NCBI GenBank assembly: GCA_023955635.1
Contig: JAMXHR010000017.1
Span: 372,001 to 436,000, forward strand
Length of the DNA: 64,000 nt
Reading direction: 5' to 3'
Origin: Methanosarcina sp. ERenArc_MAG2
Lineage (GTDB): Archaea > Halobacteriota > Methanosarcinia > Methanosarcinales > Methanosarcinaceae
The stretch's first letter is position 1. Each line of letters opens with the position of its first letter. Made by a program: the position numbers and the translations under genes. This document shows, one piece after another, positions 55,456-64,000 of this stretch. Below the pieces are notes generated by a model. The model did not search any database, was not told where the DNA came from, and saw nothing but the letters and a program-made list of their open reading frames with translations.

Positions 55456-56199
55456 ATGGATAATATTGAGCAGACCGGGCAGGAGGAAACCGAAGCACAG
55501 CCTTTGCCTGAAGAAAATGTCGTGGCTGAAGCAAAATCTGCACCTGAAAAGGAAGCGGCAGCAAAAACCAGATCTGTGCCTGTAGAAACAGAGGATGAAG
55601 CAGCCTCTCCTAAAGAAGGTTCCACATCCCTTGTTTCTATTGACGAATACCTGGCAGCAGGCGTTCACATAGGTACCCAGCAGAAGACCCAGGATATGAT
55701 GCGTTTCGTATATAGGGTTAGAACTGACGGACTATATGTGCTTGACATCCAGTCAACAGACGAAAGAATAAGAGTTGCATCAAAATTACTGTCTCACTAT
55801 GATCCTGCAAGGATCCTTGTGGTTTCTTCAAGGCAGTATGGACAGCACCCTGCAAGGATGTTTTCCAGAGCACTTGGCACAAGAGCAATGCTCGGAAGGT
55901 TCATTCCAGGCTCTCTTACAAACCCTCAAATCTACGGTTTCTTTGAGCCTGATGTTGTAATTGTAACCGACCCTGCAGGCGATGCCCAGGTTCTGAAGGA
56001 AACTTCAAGCATCGGAGTACCTGTTATAGCACTCTGTGATACCAACAACCTGATTTCAAATGTGGACCTTGTAATTCCCACAAACAACAAAGGTAGAAAA
56101 GCTCTTTCCCTCGTCTACTGGTTACTTGCAAGGGAAGTGTCACGGCTTAATGGTACTCCATTCAATTACGAATTGACTGAATTCGAAACACCTCTTTGA
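55456..56199 (+). CDS. rps2: Small-subunit ribosomal protein S2 with acidic N-terminal extension
   Basis: 247 residues. From residue ~57 the S2 core is clear (SIDEYLAAGVHIGTQQKTQDM, DIQSTDERIRVASKLL, PGSLTNPQIYGFFEPDVVIVTDP, PVIALCDTNNLISNVDLVIPTNNKG). The first ~55 residues are a low-complexity Glu/Ala-rich extension (AQPLPEENVVAEAKSAPEKE) not found in most archaeal S2 proteins. The start ATG 55456 has GAGGTGA upstream. The frame is intact. Confidence 0.95.
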   Translation: MDNIEQTGQEETEAQPLPEENVVAEAKSAPEKEAAAKTRSVPVETEDEAASPKEGSTSLVSIDEYLAAGVHIGTQQKTQDMMRFVYRVRTDGLYVLDIQSTDERIRVASKLLSHYDPARILVVSSRQYGQHPARMFSRALGTRAMLGRFIPGSLTNPQIYGFFEPDVVIVTDPAGDAQVLKETSSIGVPVIALCDTNNLISNVDLVIPTNNKGRKALSLVYWLLAREVSRLNGTPFNYELTEFETPL

Positions 56200-56273
56200 T
56201 CCCGAAAGACAGTCCTGCATACTGCAAAGATATATAAAAATTACCCCTATCTTAGTTATATGGGTGATCATAA

Positions 56274-57070
56274 ATGAGGCAGCCAGCAGTTGCAGGGCAG
56301 TTTTATCCCCTGCATCCTGAATATCTGAAGAAAGAACTTAAGCGATGTTTTGAAGGTATGGAGATCCGGGAACGAAATATCCTCGGGGCTGTTTGCCCGC
56401 ATGCAGGGTATGTTTATTCCGGGAAAGTTGCTGCAAATGTCTATGCAGCTCTCCCCAAAGCCGATACCTATGTCCTTTTCGGCCCCAACCATACGGGATA
56501 CGGCTCACCGATATCAGTATCCAGAGACACATGGAAGACTCCCTGGGAACTGTAGATGTTGATCTCGAACTTGCCGATGGATTTTTAGGAAGCATCGTTG
56601 ATGAGGACGAGCTTGGACACAGGTACGAGCATTCAATCGAAGTTCAGCTCCCTTTCCTTCAATACCGTTTTGATCAGGATTTCCGGATACTTCCTATCTG
56701 TATGGGTATGCAGGATGAGGAAACCGCGATTGATGTAGGAGAGCTTGTTGCCAACCTCGTTTCCAAAAGCGGGAAAAAAGCAGTCTTCATCGCATCCAGT
56801 GATTTTACACATTATCAGCCTGCAGAGCTTGCAGGGGAAATGGACAATGAAATCATAGAGGCTATCCTTAACTTGGATGTTTCGGAGATCTATGAACGGC
56901 TCTACAGAAGAAATGCATCCGTGTGCGGATACGGGCCTATCGCTGCGATGCTAACAGCCTCAAAAAAGCTCGGCGCAAACCGGGCTGAACTGCTTAACTA
57001 TTCAAACAGCGGGGATGTTTCCGGAGATATGAATGCAGTTGTGGGATATGCGGCGATTATCGTAGAGTAA
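56274..57070 (+). CDS. MEMO1 family protein (one apparent frameshift)
   Basis: About 265 residues. The MEMO fold is related to class III extradiol dioxygenases. The expected histidines are seen in VCPHAGYVYSGKVA, LFGPNHTGYG and HRYEHSIEVQLPFLQ, plus SSDFTHYQP. The break in C3 at 56541-56543 (TGGAAGACTCCCTGGG) is repaired by one C to give WKTPLGTVDVD. Archaeal genomes often place this gene between S2 and mevalonate kinase, as here. The biochemical role is unproven; a metal-binding or redox function is inferred. Confidence 0.88.
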
Positions 57071-57357
57071 GAGGAATTCTGCGGAAAAAATGGAGCATAC
57101 TCATTTTTAATTAAAGGATACGGGATAGTAACTTACACCCGAATAAATTTTTTACGGATTTTCACCATTATCTACTTATCATAGTTTATAACACAGGTTA
57201 AACATCCAAAAATAAGTATTTTAGCATTAGGGAACAAATTGACAGTGCATTCATAAATAAATTAACTGCGCACTCAAAAACAAATTAGCGTTTATCTTCA
57301 AATATAAATTCATTGCCTACCTACTTCAATCAAATTTGTAACTTTCAGAGGAGTAAT
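57071..57357. promoter_or_regulatory. Spacer upstream of mevalonate kinase
   Basis: No gene seen. Short diffuse direct repeats (ATAAATTAACTGCGCACTC, ACAAATTAGCG) occur at 57250-57300. AGAGGAGTAAT directly precedes ATG 57358 as its ribosome site. Confidence 0.4.
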
Positions 57358-58262
57358 ATGATTTCGTGTTCTGCCCCCGGGAAAATTTATCTTTTCGGAG
57401 AACATGCGGTTGTCTACGGAGAACCCGCAATAGGATGTGCAATTGAATTAAGGACCCGTGTGCGGGCGGAGTTAAGTGACTCTATAATAATTCAGTCGGA
57501 GATCGGCCGAACAGGGATTGATTTTGAAAAACATCCTTATATTTCCGCAACCATTGAGAAAATGAGGGAAATAGTACCAATAGATGGTGTTCATCTGAAA
57601 GTTGATTCTGAGATTCCTGTGGGCTCGGGACTCAGTTCATCTGCCGCTGTTACGATTGCAAGTATAGGTGCGCTCAATAAAATGTTTTGCTGTGGCCTCT
57701 CTCTCGAAGAAATCGCTAAAATAGGGCATGAAATCGAAATTCAGGTGCAAGGGGCCGCAAGTCCTACTGACACTTATGTTTCTACATTCGGAGGGGTTGT
57801 GACCATTCCCGATAGGGGAAGCTGAAGACGCCTGATTGCGGGATTGTTATCGGGGATACAGGAGTTTTCGCTTCTACAAAAGAGCTTGTAACAAGTGTGA
57901 GAAAACTCCGCGAAAGTTATCCACATCTTATAGGGCCTCTAATGGTTGTTATTGGAAGAATTTCCAAGACCGCAGAACCCTTTTTCCAGACAGGAGATTA
58001 CTCTTCAATTGGCAAACTTATGAATGTGAACCAGGGCCTTCTGGACGCACTTGGAGTAAATACTTTTGAACTCTCTAAATTAATATACTCCTCTAGGAGA
58101 GCTGGAGCTTTCGGAGCAAAGAGTACAGGAGGTGGAGGTGGGGGGTGTATGGTTGCCCTTACAGCACCTGACAAATGTATACAGGTTGCTGAAGCTATTG
58201 CAGGTGCAGGGGGTAAAGCAATCATAACAAAACCCACGGAACAGGGCTTAAGGTTAGATTGA
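57358..58262 (+). CDS. mvk: Mevalonate kinase (one apparent frameshift)
   Basis: A GHMP kinase that phosphorylates mevalonate. PGKIYLFGEHAVVYGEPAIG at the N-terminus, the ATP loop PVGSGLSSSAAVT, the segment AASPTDTYVSTFGG with the catalytic aspartate, and the glycine-rich C-terminal STGGGGGGCMVAL are all visible. The break in G4 at 57815-57818 is restored by one G to DRGKLKTPDCGIV, giving about 301 residues. ATG 57358 is preferred over an upstream start at 57313 because of its ribosome site. First gene of the isoprenoid cluster. Confidence 0.95.
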
Positions 58263-58361
58263 GCAACTCAAACCCTTATCTCGTTTAGCTTTGTTTCATT
58301 ATTTCGCGGTTGTCCATAAAGGAAGCTGGAAGTTATTTATTAAGGTATCAAGTGATATGGC

Positions 58362-59141
58362 ATGATCTCAACTGAACCTGTTATCCTGAAACTTGGAGGC
58401 AGCGTCATTACTGACAAAGGCGCAGATGAAGGGATTGTAAGAGAGGCTGATCTCCTGAGGATTGCGAAGGAAGTTTCCGAATTCCGGGGAAAAATGATTA
58501 TTGTACACGGTGCAGGATCCTTTGGGCATACCCACGCCAAAAAATACGGGCTTGACAGGAAGTTTGATCCGGAAGGGGTAATTATAACTCACGAATCCGT
58601 CAAGAAGCTTGCTTCCACGGTAGTAGGTGCCCTGAATCATTTCGGAGTCCGGGCTTTGGCTGTACATCCGATATGCTGTACGGTTTGCAGAAATGGGCGG
58701 ATAGAGAGCATGTACCTTGACAACATAAAGCTCATGCTCGAGAAAGGCTTTGTCCCTGTGTTGCACGGAGATGTTGTTATGGATCTCGAACTCGGAGCGT
58801 GTGTTCTCTCAGGAGACCAGATAGTCCCCTATCTTGCAAAAGAACTAGGGATAACCAGGCTCGGGTTGGGATCGGCCGAGGATGGAGTGCTTGATAAAGA
58901 TGGAATATCCGTACCTGAAATTACCCCTGAAAAATTTGAAAATTTCAAGCATTATATAAGAGGTTCAGGAAGTACCGATGTTACGGGCGGCATGCTTGGG
59001 AAGGTACAGGAACTTCTTGAACTTAGCAAAACGTCTTCTATCACTTCATATATATTCAATGCGGGAAAAGAGGATAATGTGTATCGGTTCTTAAATGGAG
59101 AATCCATAGGGACTAGGATTAGTCCGGATAAAAGGGTATGA
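58362..59141 (+). CDS. ipk: Isopentenyl phosphate kinase
   Basis: This amino-acid-kinase-fold enzyme converts isopentenyl phosphate to IPP in the archaeal modified mevalonate pathway. LKLGGSVITDKG at the N-terminus, IIVHGAGSFGHTHAKKYGL (the IPK-specific histidine lies in GSFGH), VLHGDVVMDLELGACVLSGD and GSTDVTGGMLGKV are diagnostic. 259 residues, intact. It lies between mvk and fni, three bases before the latter. Confidence 0.96.
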   Translation: MISTEPVILKLGGSVITDKGADEGIVREADLLRIAKEVSEFRGKMIIVHGAGSFGHTHAKKYGLDRKFDPEGVIITHESVKKLASTVVGALNHFGVRALAVHPICCTVCRNGRIESMYLDNIKLMLEKGFVPVLHGDVVMDLELGACVLSGDQIVPYLAKELGITRLGLGSAEDGVLDKDGISVPEITPEKFENFKHYIRGSGSTDVTGGMLGKVQELLELSKTSSITSYIFNAGKEDNVYRFLNGESIGTRISPDKRV

Positions 59142-59144
59142 AGT

Positions 59145-60241
59145 ATGATTAACACTACCTCAAGGCGAAAGATCGAACACCTGAAACTGTGTGCTGAAAG
59201 CCCGGTTGAATCCCGAAACGTCAGTGCGGGCTTTGAGGATGTGACTCTGATACACAGGGCGCTTCCTGAACTCAATATGGATAAACTTGATCTGTCTGTG
59301 GATCTTCTAGGAAAGCGCCTGAAAGCTCCTTTTTTGATCGCCTCGATTACAGGAGGGCATCCTGATACTATTTCGGTAAACTCTGCCCTTGCCGCTGCGG
59401 CTGAAGAGCTGGGGGTGGGAATAGGCGTTGGCAGCCAGAGGGCTGCAATTGATGACCCTGCCCAGGAGGAATCTTTCAAGGTTGTCAGGGAAAAAGCTCC
59501 GAATGCCTTTGTTTATGGAAATGTGGGCGCTGCCCAGATCCGCGAGTACGGGATTGATGGAGTTGAAAAACTTGTCGAAATGATCGACGCCGATGCCCTT
59601 GCCATCCACCTGAACTTTTTACAGGAAGCCATCCAGCCAGAAGGAGATAGGGATGCTACTGGCTGTCTTGACATGATTAGAGAAATCTGCTCCGCGCTGG
59701 GCACACCAGTAATCATTAAAGAAACAGGAGCTGGCATCTCAAGGGAAGATGCCATCCTCCTTCAGAAGGCAGGAGTGTCTGCAATTGATGTAGGAGGCGC
59801 GGGAGGCACAAGCTGGGCAGGAGTTGAGGTCTACAGGGCCAGGGAAAGTGGAGATTCTGCCTCTGAAAACCTTGGGGAACTTTTCTGGGACTTTGGAATT
59901 CCTACAGTTGCCAGCATTATAGAATCAAGGGTTTCCCTCCCGATTATCGCAACAGGTGGAGTAAGGACAGGGCTTGATATAGCTAAGTCCATTGCTCTCG
60001 GAGCCAATGCGGCAAGTGCAGCTCTTCCTTTCGTGGGTCCTGCCCTTGAAGGAAAAAATCGGTTGTCAGTGTCCTTTCCAGCATGCTGGATGAGTTCAGA
60101 GTTGCGATGTTTCTATGTGGCTGTGCAAACATACAGGACCTGCGCAATGCACCCCTGGTCGTTACCGGCTGGACTCTTGAATACCTGCGGCAACGAGGCT
60201 TTAACTTAAAGGACTATGCCGTCTCAGGAGATACTTTTTAA
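59145..60241 (+). CDS. fni: Type 2 isopentenyl-diphosphate delta-isomerase (one apparent frameshift)
   Basis: This FMN- and NADPH-dependent enzyme interconverts IPP and DMAPP. RRKIEHLKLC, FLIASITGGH, GIGVGSQRAAID, LAIHLNFLQEAIQPEGD, the FMN-phosphate motif IIATGGVRTGLDIAKSI and GGAGGTSWAGVE are present. The break is in A6 at 60053-60058. With one A the C-terminus becomes KSVVSVLSSMLDEFRVAMFL through GFNLKDYAVSGDTF, ending at TAA 60239-60241, about 365 residues. Confidence 0.94.
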
Positions 60242-61595
60242 GGTACGTCATCCATATTTGACTACTTTTGCTTGTAATCTGTATTAAAATTTATATTATA
60301 CCGGTAAGATCTAATAACAGGTGCGTTCAATAAAAGGTTCGTTCCATAACAATATTTATACATAATATGAAAGTAATGTTCGAGAAGAAATCATTAATAT
60401 ATGAATAATGGTTTATGTTCCCTGATAAGGGAATAATCTATTAAGGATGATATTCATGTTCCGAGATTAAGGGAATACCTCCTCGGATAAGAAATCAATA
60501 TCCTCAAATCAGGGAAAATAATGTGAGCATTTTACTTTCCTGAATCAAGGAAAAATTAATTAGCTTATTATCTTTTAGGGATACTTGGCGAGTAGAAAAA
60601 AATTAGTTGTCAGAACATTCGGATAATAACTAAGTCCGATCTGAATTATCTGGAAGGCAGGTACTCGATTAAATTGGGATCTGCTTCAATATAACCATAA
60701 TTTTCAGGGTCATCATTTATTTGAAGTCGGTTAAATTGAGGAATTAATTTCACAGTTACTCAGGCTAAAATAATTTAATACAGAGTTATTTTCATTATTG
60801 GAGCAAAAATAATTTACAAAAGCCATTAAATCAGGAACCACCTGCTGAGAGTCATTATGGCAAGGGTAATTAAGTAAGATGGGCCAAGAATCAACAGGGA
60901 TAAAAATCAATAAAAATAAAGAATCAATTACAAAGAGTAGGTTACCTAAACAAATTCGCGAAGAATCGGCTTGAATAGAAGACAATGCGTTTTCAAAACA
61001 CTTTAAGGGCAGAAATCCTACCTTATATAGTAGGTTGATAAATCAGGCCCGTCGAGCTTGTTATGAAATAACTTAGGTAACGCATAATTATTTTGGAACA
61101 AAATCGACTGAGCTGCTTATGAGAATAATTAAGTACAGTATCAAAATGTGCCTAAGTTATTTAGCTGTGGGTTCTTAAGAATTTATATTCAGCAAGGGTA
61201 TGCAAAAGTCTCCTGTTAATAGAATTCGCAGCCAGAATTTATCTGATCCGGCAGGGAAATCCCGTGAAAGAACGCATCGAAAGAAACCACTATTTGAGAT
61301 AGCCTCCTGAGTTGCTAGCAGGTATCATAATATTTGTATACTAAAACAAATATATATCTAAAGTGGTATTCTTCTGCACGAGACTGTAGCCTGATTCATT
61401 TCATCCGGGAGTGAATTTCTTCCTAAGAGAATGATTTGAATAGTGACTGCTCTAAGGCTGATTCTTTATTAGATTCTATGTTATGCGCTTATACTGTTCA
61501 CATCAAGGTTATTACTTTAGATTATTACCTACCTGATCCTTTTTCAGAGGATTCGGTTTCACAAGGACAAAAAAATTAAATAAGAGGTTAAAAAT
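60242..61595. other. Unusually long spacer before aRNase J
   Basis: 1.35 kb within an otherwise compact isoprenoid cluster. The minus-strand open frame at 60731-60985 has no ribosome site or motif and is not supported. The spacer contains an array of small palindromes (60418-60553) and a distant 12-base inverted repeat AAATAACTTAGG (61066-61077) / CCTAAGTTATTT (61151-61162). The latter lies within two imperfect direct copies of a GAGCT..TTATGA.AATAA unit. It may hold an untranslated leader or an unrecognised RNA gene. Confidence 0.45.
60418..60553. repeat. Array of four TTCC(N)AAGGGAA-type palindromes
   Basis: TTCCCTGATAAGGGAA (60418-60433), TTCCGAGATTAAGGGAA (60459-60475), TCCTCAAATCAGGGAA (60501-60516) and TTTCCTGAATCAAGGAAA (60536-60553). 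Centres are about 41, 41 and 36 bases apart. This is a regular array of related dyads, consistent with repeated protein-binding sites or a degenerate tandem repeat. Confidence 0.6.
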
Positions 61596-62939
61596 ATGAC
61601 TGAAATAGGAATTGTTGCAGTTGGCGGCTATAATGAAATGGGCCGCAATATGACGGCGGTTATCATAGGTGAAGATATTGTTATTCTGGACATGGGGCTT
61701 CGACTCGATCGGGTTCAGATCCATGAAGATGTTGAAATTGACAAAATGCATTCTCTCGAACTTATCGAGATGGGGGCAATTCCCGATGATACTATTATGA
61801 AAGAAATCAACGGGACTGTACGGGCAATTGTCTGTACTCACGGCCACCTTGACCATGTAGGTGCGATTCCGAAACTCGCACACAGGTATAATGCGCCGAT
61901 CCTTGCTACCCCATATACGGCAGCTATCATCAAACAGCAAATAGAATCCGAGCGTAAGTTCGAGGTCTGTAACAGGCTTATCCCTCTCAATGCAGGCGGC
62001 ACTTACCAGGTTACAGAAGACATTGCCATCGAATTTATTCGAGTCCAGCACAGCATCATCGACTGCGTTATCGCAGCTGTTCACACTCCGATTGGAGCGG
62101 TCCTTTATGCCTGCGATTTTAAGTTGGATCGGACTCCCACAATGGGGGAAGCGCCTGACTTCGAACGTCTCAAAGCCCTCGGAAAGGAAGGGGTTATTGC
62201 AATGATTACAGAGAGCACGAATGCCGGACGCTCGGGAAAGACTCCTTCGGAACAGATTGCAAAAGATATGGTGAGGGACGTACTGCTCGGAACTGAAGAG
62301 TCTGATGTAGGGATGATTATCACAACCTTTGCTTCTCACATTGCGAGGCTTAAAGCAATTATCGAAGCTGCTGAAGAAATGGGCAGAATTCCGGTGCTGA
62401 TGGGTCGTTCCATGGAACGCTACGTAAGGGCCGCCAAGGATGTAGGTTACCTTGATCTACCTTCCAATGTCGAGATTTACGGTGTCAGGAAAGATATTGA
62501 CCGTGCTTTCAAACGCATCATGCAGGAAGGCAAGAACAAGTACCTTCCAATCGTTACCGGGCACCAGGGAGAACCAGGTTCCATCCTTGTGCGCGTTGCG
62601 AATGGGGAAACTCCCTACACAGTTGAGCCCGGGGACAGGGTCATTTTCTCTGCAAACGTAATTCCAAGCCCCCTTACACAGGCCAACCGCTATGCCCTTG
62701 AGACCAAACTCAGAATGCGGGGTGCCAGGATCTATGACAATGTGCACGTATCAGGGCACGCATATAGGGAAGACCACTGGGAACTTCTACGCATGGTGAA
62801 TCCCGAACATGTAATTCCTGCCCACGGGGATCTGGAAATGCACGGGCACTACATCGAGATGGCGGAAGATGCCGGGTATGTACTCGGAGATACCGTGCAC
62901 CTTCTCAGAAACGGTGAAGTGTTATATATAGAGGAATAA
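61596..62939 (+). CDS. rnj: Archaeal RNase J (metallo-beta-lactamase exoribonuclease)
   Basis: 447 residues. The zinc-site motifs are THGHLDHVGAIPKLAHRY (HxHxDH) near residue 86, HSIIDCVIAAVHTP, the metal-bridging aspartate in LYACDFKLD, and the beta-CASP motifs ITESTNAGRSGKT and IPVLMGRSMERYV. The C-terminal GHAYREDHWELLRMVNPEHVIPAHGD is typical of RNase J. Archaeal homologues are 5'-3' exoribonucleases. Members are found in the isoprenoid cluster in many methanogens, between fni and idsA as here. Intact. Confidence 0.94.
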   Translation: MTEIGIVAVGGYNEMGRNMTAVIIGEDIVILDMGLRLDRVQIHEDVEIDKMHSLELIEMGAIPDDTIMKEINGTVRAIVCTHGHLDHVGAIPKLAHRYNAPILATPYTAAIIKQQIESERKFEVCNRLIPLNAGGTYQVTEDIAIEFIRVQHSIIDCVIAAVHTPIGAVLYACDFKLDRTPTMGEAPDFERLKALGKEGVIAMITESTNAGRSGKTPSEQIAKDMVRDVLLGTEESDVGMIITTFASHIARLKAIIEAAEEMGRIPVLMGRSMERYVRAAKDVGYLDLPSNVEIYGVRKDIDRAFKRIMQEGKNKYLPIVTGHQGEPGSILVRVANGETPYTVEPGDRVIFSANVIPSPLTQANRYALETKLRMRGARIYDNVHVSGHAYREDHWELLRMVNPEHVIPAHGDLEMHGHYIEMAEDAGYVLGDTVHLLRNGEVLYIEE

Positions 62940-62974
62940 TTTATAGAAAACATATTCCGTATCTCGTGATTTTT

Positions 62975-63937
62975 ATGATGCTGATTGATGAGATCAAAAA
63001 AGAAGTGTCCATGTTGATGCCGCAATTGATGAGCTACTTCCTATAATCAGTCCTGTGGAGCTGTACAAAGCGTCTCGCTACCTTGTAGATGCCGGAGGAA
63101 AACGCCTCCGTCCGGCAGTCCTAATTCTGGCGGCTGAAGCTGTCGGCTCAGATCTCAAATCCGTTTTGCCTGCAGCAGTGGCCGTGGAACTTGTACATAA
63201 TTTCACTTTGATCCATGATGATATCATGGACAAAGATGATATCCGCAGGGGAAGGCCTGCAGTGCATATGATATGGGGTGAAGCCGGAGCGATTCTTGCA
63301 GGTGACACTCTTTATTCCAAAGCTTTCGAGATCCTTTCAAAAGTCGAAAACGAGCCTGTAAGGATTTTAAAATGTATGGATGTCCTCTCAAAAACCTGTA
63401 CCGAGATCTGTGAAGGCCAGTGGCTCGATATGGATTTTGAAACAAGGGATAAGGTTACCGAATCCGAATACATCGAAATGGTGGAAAAAAGACCTCAGTC
63501 CTTTACGCAGCCGCAGCCAGGATCGGAGCCCTTCTTGGAGGAGCTTCTGACGAGACCGCATACGCTCTCTTCGAGTATGGGCGCCTTATCGGGATTGGCT
63601 TTCAGATGTATGATGACGTTCTGGACATGGTCACTCCACAGGAAGTGCTCGGAAAAGTAAGAGGTAGCGACCTTATGGAGGGAAGCATACCCTGATTGTA
63701 ATTGACGCTTTCGGAAAAGGCGTGAAACCGACTATTTTCGGTAAAGGAGAAGCTACTCAGAAGGAAACCGACGAAGCCGTCCGGATTCTGACAGAATGCG
63801 GATCAATTGATTATGTAAAGAACCTTGCAATTTCATATATCAATGAAGGCAAAGCAAAGCTGGACGTCCTGCCTGACAGTCCGGAAAAGGAACTTCTCCT
63901 TCAGATTGCCGATTATATGATTTCAAGGGAATACTGA
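62975..63937 (+). CDS. idsA: Geranylgeranyl/farnesyl diphosphate synthase (three apparent frameshifts)
   Basis: This short-chain prenyltransferase makes the precursors for archaeal lipids. The first aspartate-rich motif is LIHDDIMDKDD, the second QMYDDVLDMV, with GGKRLRPAVLILAAEA and GWL-like EICEGQWLDMDFE. Breaks in A6 (62996-63001), A6 (63485-63490) and G3 (63680-63682) each need one added base. Repaired, the protein is about 321 residues from ATG 62975 (or 62978). Restored text includes IDELLPIISPVELYKAS, SVLYAAAARIGALLGGASDE and GKHTLIVIDAFGKG. It follows rnj by 35 bases. Confidence 0.92.
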
Positions 63938-64000
63938 AATCGGTTTTATAGTTTAAATTATAATTGCAGTTGCTGGAATTGCGCAAGCCTATGAATTCTT

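Noticed and set aside
60731..60985. 84-codon minus-strand frame in the long spacer
   Set aside because: No ribosome site, no motif, biased composition.

Overview
Organism: the window reads as a Methanosarcina chromosome (Methanosarcinales, Archaea). The supporting genes are an archaeal ribosomal/RNA polymerase cluster (L18e, L13, S9, RpoN, tRNA-Pro, RpoK, S2), an archaeal mevalonate/isopentenyl-phosphate kinase cluster, the siroheme-dependent (Ahb) heme route, CTP-dependent riboflavin kinase, RPA with its COG3390 partner, and an island of PKD / seven-bladed propeller surface proteins of the kind that is abundant in Methanosarcina. Species is not resolved. UAG is rare as a terminal stop: of roughly 47 stops read, only the DUF151 gene and one small membrane protein end in it, and one UAG lies in frame inside pcm. 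This fits a pyrrolysine-decoding genus. Layout, 1-6 kb: DUF151 nuclease, pcm and a zinc-finger protein (minus strand), then HTH-riboflavin kinase, ribB, a CDF metal transporter and aroC. 6.3-17.2 kb: a tetrapyrrole cluster (ahbD, ahbA, ahbB, sirC-like, hemA, hemB, hemL, hemC) running into pyrD-pyrK, a fumarylacetoacetate-hydrolase-family gene and a small winged-helix gene. 17.4-19.1 kb: glutamyl-tRNA synthetase. 19.5-45.6 kb: a low-density island of seven large secreted proteins (YVTN propellers, TolB-like propellers, beta-helix, 1 to 11 PKD domains each), with an IS1 element with target-site duplication, a second transposase, MITE-like elements, repeated flanking blocks and gene relics. 45.9-50.6 kb: RPA and RPA-associated protein, serA, DUF2240. 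50.6-53.6 kb: a thiamine-pyrophosphate 2-keto-acid decarboxylase on the minus strand and a repeat-bearing spacer. 53.6-58.3 kb: ribosomal cluster, MEMO1 protein, mevalonate kinase. 58.4-63.9 kb: isopentenyl phosphate kinase, type 2 IPP isomerase, a long spacer, aRNase J, prenyl diphosphate synthase. How the genes work together: the 6-14 kb genes take glutamyl-tRNA to hydroxymethylbilane (HemA, HemL, HemB, HemC) and later convert precorrin-2/siroheme to heme (SirC-like, AhbA/B, AhbD). Mvk, IPK and Fni supply IPP/DMAPP to IdsA for archaeal lipid and methanophenazine side chains. The 19-45 kb island encodes exported cell-surface proteins. Sequence quality: at least 24 single-base lesions interrupt otherwise conserved reading frames. 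Each is repaired by adding one base, in almost every case within a homopolymer run, and many hit essential genes (gltX, hemB, mvk, idsA). I therefore read them as base-calling deletions and annotate the genes as continuous. The in-frame UAG in pcm and an opposite-sense lesion in the IS1 transposase do not fit that pattern.
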